Source: Liolophura sinensis
Taxonomy: Eukaryota; Mollusca; Polyplacophora; Chitonida; Chitonidae
NCBI RefSeq assembly: GCF_032854445.1
Contig: NC_088295.1
Span: 94,109,805 to 94,173,804, forward strand
DNA: 64,000 bases
Reading direction: 5' to 3'
Below, in pieces: positions 57,204-64,000 of this stretch. Position 1 is the first letter of the stretch, and every line of letters starts with the position of its first letter. Made by a program: the position numbers and the translations under genes. A model generated the notes under the pieces. The model ran no database searches, was not told the DNA's origin, and was given only the letters and a program-made list of their open reading frames with translations.

Positions 57204-58257
57204 TCTAGAGAAACAACGTAAGTCTTTCTCAAGTTATGATGAAAAATTGAAAGTATCCGCTTGTATAAAACGAACGCTAAGCTGCATGATAGATGGTAAC
57301 ACAGCGCCGTACATGACTTGCCTCCCCTTCTAACTGCATTATCTCTACTGGCACTGTGTGATGTCCCCTCAGCGACGCTTGACACGATAGGACTAGCGAT
57401 CCGTACAACTCTTAATTTAAACTCGCGTGTACTCTTTACACTGTTTAAACGTTCATTTTTCCCCTAAATCTGTTTCCTCGACGAGATAAAGGAAAATTAA
57501 AAAGTGGACGCTCGATATATTTTTTTCCTATTTTAGGCTAAGCCATTGATACAGTGTACTCAATCCACCAATCAAAAATATAAACAAAAAAATGAAACCC
57601 ACACCCATAATGATGACATTTTGAAGTTAGAGAATGTTTAACGTATAAGACATCCATGTTTACATAACAGCTCAGTGCATTGTAAGGTTGATTAATTCAC
57701 TTCACCCAATGTGCACCATAATGCTGATCGCATCGGTGTCCCAGATCTTGCCATTTCAAACGAGTCTTAAAAAAACACAACTGTCCAAGACGCCTTTGAA
57801 GACTTCCTTTTAGAAATATGTTCCCGGTGACAAAGCATCAAATAATATACTATTTGTATGCAAAACGTATTATCACAAAGTATAGGAGAGCTCTCCTTCG
57901 GTCCAGAATTCCGCGAATTAACTCTGTGGCTGGGATCACATTAGACATCATGCCAAGAGAACATCAAATGTTTCTCAAGAAGGGGGATATTTAAGTCCGA
58001 CAGAGATGATTTGCCAAACATATTGGATACCCATAATGTACTAAATCATCCTGTCAGGGTAGATTTACACCTGGGTGTAGAAAATGTGGGGCAAACTCCC
58101 GTTAACGTCATTAAGACAAACTCTGTACAGGAAGTTAAAATATTTTGATAAAGGTATTGTTCAGTTATTCCCCAAATTTCCGATGTGTATACATTACATG
58201 TGGATAGAACACAGTCATAGACATTGGCCGAAGAATAAGAATTTAAAGGACCATTGC
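57204..58257 (-). promoter_or_regulatory. Upstream region of SMG9
   Basis: About 1 kb upstream of the SMG9 ATG. No TATA box near the start. No other exon is supported; the open frames around 58046-58323 have no recognisable family. Confidence 0.35.
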
Positions 58258-59112
58258 TGTATAAACATGTATCCACGTGGGACTCCTCGACTCTCTACGC
58301 TACAATCCCTCATCAATATATAAACATGTATCCACGTGGGACTTCTCGACTCTCTACACTACAATCCCTCATCAATATATAGACATGTATCCACGTGGGA
58401 CTTCTCGACTCTCTACGCTACAATCCCTCATCAATATATAAACATGTATCCACGTGGGACTTCTCGACTCTCTACACTACAATCCCTCATCAATATATAA
58501 ACATGTATCCACGTGAGACTTCTCGACTCTCTACACTACAATCCCTCATCAGTACATAGACATGTATCCACGTGGGACTTCTCGACTCTCTACGCTACAA
58601 TCCCTCATCAATATATAAACATGTATCCACGTGGAACTTCTCGACTCTCTACACTACAATCCCTCATCAATACATAGACATGTATCCACGTGGGACTTCT
58701 CGACTCTCTACGCTACAATCCCTCATCAATATATAAACATGTATCCACGTGGGACTTCTCGACTCTCTACACTACAATCCCTCATCAATATATAAACATG
58801 TATCCACGTGGAACTTCTCGACTCTCTACACTACAATCCCTCATCAATAAATAAACATGTATCCACGTGGGACTTCTCGAATCTCTACACTACAATCCCT
58901 CATCAATATATACACATGTATCCACGTTGGACTTCTCGACTCTCTACACTACAATCCCTCATCAATATATAGACATGTATCCACGTGGGACTTCTCGACT
59001 CTCTACACTACAATCCCTCATCAATATATAGACATGTATCCACGTGGGACTTCTCGACTCTCTACCCTACAATCCCTCATCAACATATAAACATGTATCC
59101 GCGTAGTGCTTC
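58258..59112. repeat. Minisatellite, 59-bp unit with an E-box, about 14 copies
   Basis: The unit is AACATGTATCCACGTGGGAC, TTCTCGACTCTCTACACTAC, AATCCCTCATCAATATATA. Nearly every copy has the palindrome CACGTG. Copies differ by a few substitutions (CTACGC/CTACAC). It lies about 1.05 kb upstream of the SMG9 start codon. Confidence 0.95.
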
Positions 59113-59117
59113 TCGAC

Positions 59118-62100
59118 TGCTAACCACTTGTCTTACACCAGTATGGTGTGTATGTCTGTACGTCACTGGTGATGACCACTTGTCTTACACCAGTATGATG
59201 TGTATGTCTGTACGTCACAGGTGATGACCACTTGTCTTACACCAGTATGGTGTGTATGTCTGTACGTCACAGGTGATGACCACATGTCATCCACCAGTAT
59301 GGTGTGTATGTCTGTACGTCACTGGTGATGACCACTTGTCTTACACCAGTATGGTGTATATGTCTGTACGTCACAGGTGCTAACCACTTGTCTTACACCA
59401 GTATGGTGTGTATGTCTGTACGTCACAGGTGCTAACCACTTGTCTTACACCAGTATGGTGTGTATGTCTGTACGTCACAGGTGATGACCATTTGTCTTAC
59501 ACCAGTATGGTGTATATGTCTGTACGTCACTGGTGCTAACCACTTGTCTTACACCAGTATGGTGTGTATGTCTGTACGTCACTGGCGATGACCACTTGTC
59601 TTCCATCAGTATGATGTGTATGTCTGTACGTCACAGGTGATGACCACTTGTCTTACACCAGTATGGTGTGTATGTCTGTATGTCACAGGTGATGACCACT
59701 TGTCTTACACCAGTATGATGTGTATGTCTGTACGTCACAGGTGCTAACCACTTGTCTTACACCAGTATGGTGTGTATGTCTGTACGTCACTGGTGATGAC
59801 CACTTGTCTTACACCAGTATGGTGTGTATGTCTGTACGTCACTGGTGATGACCACTTGTCTTACACCAGTACGGTGTGTATGTCTGTACGTCACAGGTGA
59901 TGACCACTTGTCTTACACCAGTATGGTGTGTATGTCTGTACGTCACAGGTGCTAACCACTTGTATTACACCAGTATGATGTGTATGTCTGTACGTCACTG
60001 GTGATGACCACTTGTCTTACACCAGTATGGTGTGTATGTCTGTACGTCACAGGTGATGACCACTTGTATTACACCAGTATGATGTGTATGTCTGTACGTC
60101 ACAGGTGATGACCACTTGTCTTACACCAGTATGGTGTGTATGTCTGTACGTCACAGGTGCTAACCACTTGTCTTACACCAGTATGGTGTGTATGTCTGTA
60201 CGTCACTGGTGATGATCACTTGTCTTCCACCAGTATGATGTGTATGTCTGTACGTCACTGGTGATGACCACTTGTCTTACACCAGTATGATGTGTATGTC
60301 TGTACGTCACTGGCGATGACCACTTGTCTTACACCAGTATGGTGTGTATGTCTGTACGTCACTGGTGATGACCACTTGTCTTACACCAGTATGATGTGTA
60401 TGTCTGTACGTCACTGGTGATGACCACTTGTCTTCCACCAGTATGATGTGTATGTCTGTACGTCACAGGTGCTAACCATTTGTCTTACACCAGTATGGTG
60501 TGTATGTCTGTACGTCACTGGTGATGACCACTTGTCTTACACCAGTATGGTGTGTATGTCTGTACGTCACAGGTGCTAACCATTTGTCTTACACCAGTAT
60601 GGTGTGTATGTCTGTAAGTCACTGGTGATGACCACTTGTCTTACACCAGTATGATGTGTATGTCTGTACGTCACTGATGATGACCACTTGTCTTCCACCA
60701 GTATGATGTGTATGTCTGTACGTCACAGGTGATGACCACTTGTCTTACACCAGTATGGTGTGTATGTCTGTACGTCACTGGCGATGACCACTTGTCTTAC
60801 ACCAGTATGGTGTGTATGTCTGTACGTCACTGGTGATGACCACTTGTCTTACACCAGTATGATGTGTATGTCTGTACGTCACTGGTGATGACCACTTGTC
60901 TTACACCAGTATGGTGTGTATGTCTGTAAGTCACTGGTGATGACCACATGTCTTACACCAGTATGATGTGTATGTCTGTACGTCACTGGTGATGACCACA
61001 TGTCTTACACCAGTATGATGTGTATGTCTGTACGTCACTGGTGATGACCACTTGTCTTACACCAGTATGATGTGTATGTCTGTACGTCACTGGTGATGAC
61101 CACTTGTCTTACACCAGTATGATGTGTATGTCTGTACGTCACTGGCGATGACCACTTGTCTTACACCAGTATGGTGTGTATGTCTGTACGTCACAGGTGA
61201 TGACCACTTGTCTTACACCAGTATGATGTGTATGTCTGTACGTCACAGGTGATGACCACTTGTCTTACACCAGTATGGTGTGTATGTCTGTAAGTCACTG
61301 GTGATGACCACTTGTCTTCCACCAGTATGATGTGTATGTCTGTACGTCACAGGTGATGACCACTTGTCTTACACCAGTATGGTGTGTATGTCTGTACGTC
61401 ACAGGTGATGACCACATGTCATCCACTAGTATGATGTGTATGTCTGTACGTCACTGGTGCTGACCACTTGTCTTACACCAGTATGGTGTGTATGTCTGTA
61501 CGTCACAGGTGCTAACCACTTGTCTTACACCAGTATGGTGTGTATGTCTGTACGTCACAGGTGCTAACCACTTGTCTTACACCAGTACGGTGTGTATGTC
61601 TGTACGTCACAGGTGATGACCACTTGTCTTACACCAGTATGGTGTGTATGTCTGTACGTCACAGGTGCTAACCACTTGTCTTACACCAGTATGGTGTGTA
61701 TGTCTGTACGTCACTGGTGATGACCACTTGTCTTACACCAGTATGGTGTATATGTCTGTATGTCACAGGTGATGACCACATGTCATCCACCAGTATGATG
61801 TGTATGTCTGTACGTCACAGGTGCTAACCACTTGTCTTACACCAGTATGGTGTGTATGTCTGTACGTCACTGGTGATGACCACTTGTCTTACACCAGTAT
61901 GGTGTGTATGTCTGTACGTCACAGGTGATGACCATTTGTCTTACACCAGTATGGTGTGTATGTCTGTACGTCACAGGTGATGACCACTTGTCTTACACCA
62001 GTATGGTGTATATGTCTGTACGTCACAGGTGCTAACCACTTGTCTTACACCAGTATGGTGTGTATGTCTGTACGTCACTGGTGATGACCACTTGTCTTAC

Positions 62101-63345
62101 ACCAGTATGGTGTGTATGTCTGTACGTCACAGGTGATGACCACTTGTCTTACACCAGTATGGTGTGTATGTCTGTACGTCACAGGTGATGACCATTTGTC
62201 TTACACCAGTATGGTGTGTATGTCTGTACGTCACAGGTGATGACCACTTGTCTTACACCAGTATGGTGTATATGTCTGTACGTCACAGGTGCTAACCACT
62301 TGTCTTACACCAGTATGGTGTGTATGTCTGTACGTCACAGGTGCTAACCACTTGTCTTACACCAGTATGATGTGTATGTCTGTACGTCACAGGTGATGAC
62401 CACTTGTCTTACACCAGTATGGTGTGTATGTCTGTACGTCACAGGTGCTAACCACTTGTCTTACACCAGTATGGTGTGTATGTCTGTACGTCACTGGTGA
62501 TGACCACTTGTCTTACACCAGTATGGTGTGTATGTCTGTACGTCACAGGTGATGACCATTTGTCTTACACCAGTATGGTGTGTATGTCTGTACGTCACAG
62601 GTGATGACCACTTGTCTTACACCAGTATGGTGTATATGTCTGTATGTCACAGGTGATGACCACATGTCATCCACCAGTATGATGTGTATGTCTGTATTTC
62701 ACTGGTGATGACCACTTGTCTTACACCAGTATGGTGTGTATGTCTGTACGTCACAGGTGCTAACCACTTGTCTTACACCAGTATGGTGTGTATGTCTGTA
62801 CGTCACTGGTGATGACCACTTGTCTTACACCAGTATGGTGTGTATGTCTGTACGTCACAGGTGATGACCATTTGTCTTACACCAGTATGGTGTGTATGTC
62901 TGTACGTCACAGGTGATGACCACTTGTCTTACACCAGTATGGTGTATATGTCTGTACGTCACAGGTGCTAACCACTTGTCTTACACCAGTATGGTGTGTA
63001 TGTCTGTACGTCACAGGTGCTAACCACTTGTCTTACACCAGTATGATGTGTATGTCTGTACGTCACAGGTGATGACCACTTGTCTTACACCAGTCTGGTG
63101 TGTATGTCTGTACGTCAGAGGTGCTAACCACTTGTCTTACACCAGTATGGTGTGTATGTCTGTACGTCACAGGTGATGACCACTTGTCTTACACCAGTAT
63201 GGTGTGTATGTCTGTACGTCACAGGTGCTAACCACTTTTCATACACCAGTATGATGTGTATGTCTGTACGTCACAGGTGATGACCACTTGTCTTACACCA
63301 GTATGGTGTACATGTTTGTACCTCACAGGTTCTGACCTCTTGTCT
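59118..63345. repeat. Minisatellite, 52-bp unit, about 81 copies
   Basis: The unit is GATGACCACTTGTCTTACAC, CAGTATGGTGTGTATGTCTG, TACGTCACAGGT. Variants (GATGACC/GCTAACC, ATGGTG/ATGATG, CACAGG/CACTGG) are shuffled, and blocks of several units recur. The unit resembles the reverse complement of dispersed segments at 19730-19800 and 28650-28720. Confidence 0.96.
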
Positions 63346-64000
63346 TACACCAATAAGGTGTATGTCTTGTGTGAGAATGTTTGACAGTATGTGTTGCCAT
63401 GGATCGGTATAGCTGGTACTAGGCAAACAGATTTCGTCAACCGATAAAACTCATTGTCCTTACATCATCCGTGACTCTTGATTGATACTGGCTCATCAGG
63501 CGGGTTAAGATGTTGACATACACTTGTCATAGATGCAGGCCATGCCCACAAAGGTAAATGAGATTTAAACCCTACGCTGCTGATCTGCTGCACGGGCTGA
63601 CTTCATTTTTTTTTTCTGGGGGAGGGGGGGTTGTTTTTGACTTCACGCCACTATACCAGTGTTGTCTCCAGCTAGAATGTTTTTTTTTCTTAGCTCAGCT
63701 TTATATATAAGTAGGACTGGCTTCTGTTTGATAAATATTGTAGGGACAAAATCGTTATCTGCGTATTGAGAAGGGTATGTGGGGATTCACGGTTAAAATT
63801 TCACACCAAGGTCTTAAATCCCCTTATACCCTTCTCAACTTATGATGTCGTCGTGAAAGTGAACGTTTCTTGAGTATGGCGTTAGACGATATCAGATATG
63901 AATCACAAAGACCAACAACTGAATGGACATTGAATTGAGATTAAGCCATAGTGCTAGGGGCGTTTAGGTTGCTACTATTACTGCATTTAGGTGAACAGTC
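63346..64000. other. Unassigned DNA at the right edge
   Basis: No gene recognised. The last 50 bp resemble positions 258-305 moderately (TGCTAG-GGG, GTTGCTACT, GAACA), perhaps part of a dispersed repeat. Confidence 0.4.

Noticed and set aside
58046..58323. Retroelement or gene fragment upstream of SMG9
   Set aside because: A vague Cys-containing stretch was noticed, but no motif could be assigned on either strand.

Overview
This is animal nuclear DNA, most likely from a mollusc. Genes are split by GT-AG introns, there are tRNA-headed SINEs of two families whose sequences look familiar to me from bivalve and gastropod genomes, and roughly 30 of the 64 kb is tandem minisatellite DNA. The species is not named by the sequence; the mollusc call is an inference from the SINEs.

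Four protein-coding genes can be built exon by exon. (1) The 5' part of a small secreted Kazal-type protease inhibitor, minus strand, 401-1516, running off the left edge. (2) TMEM147, minus strand, six exons, 14652-25895, complete (230 aa). (3) CFAP126/Flattop, plus strand, five exons, 26294-29252, complete (192 aa). (4) SMG9, the nonsense-mediated-decay factor, minus strand, thirteen exons, 37388-57203 (about 475 aa if one apparent 1-base insertion in exon 12 is discounted). TMEM147 and CFAP126 start head to head about 400 bp apart; CFAP126 and SMG9 converge.

Between and inside the genes lie about twenty tandem arrays with units of 22-104 bp, SINEs (one inserted inside an array with a target-site duplication), a Tc1/mariner deletion derivative, a decayed Ty3/Gypsy integrase, three short TIR elements and two long fold-back inverted repeats. 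Everything left of about 13 kb apart from the Kazal gene, and everything right of 58 kb, is arrays or unassigned DNA.

The striking feature is where the arrays sit. Seven of them start exactly at the 3' end of a coding exon. In six the unit contains a copy of the exon's last bases (TMEM147 exon 3; SMG9 exons 4, 6, 10, 12 and 13), and in five of those it also contains the splice donor. In the seventh (SMG9 exon 7) the unit begins at the donor GT itself. Expansion is always on the donor side and never on the acceptor side. SMG9 exon 6 is followed by about 60 copies of its own tail plus donor. From memory, unverified, something similar was described in amphioxus introns under the name 'mirage' minisatellites; finding several in two neighbouring genes here suggests a genome-wide process acting at 5' splice sites.
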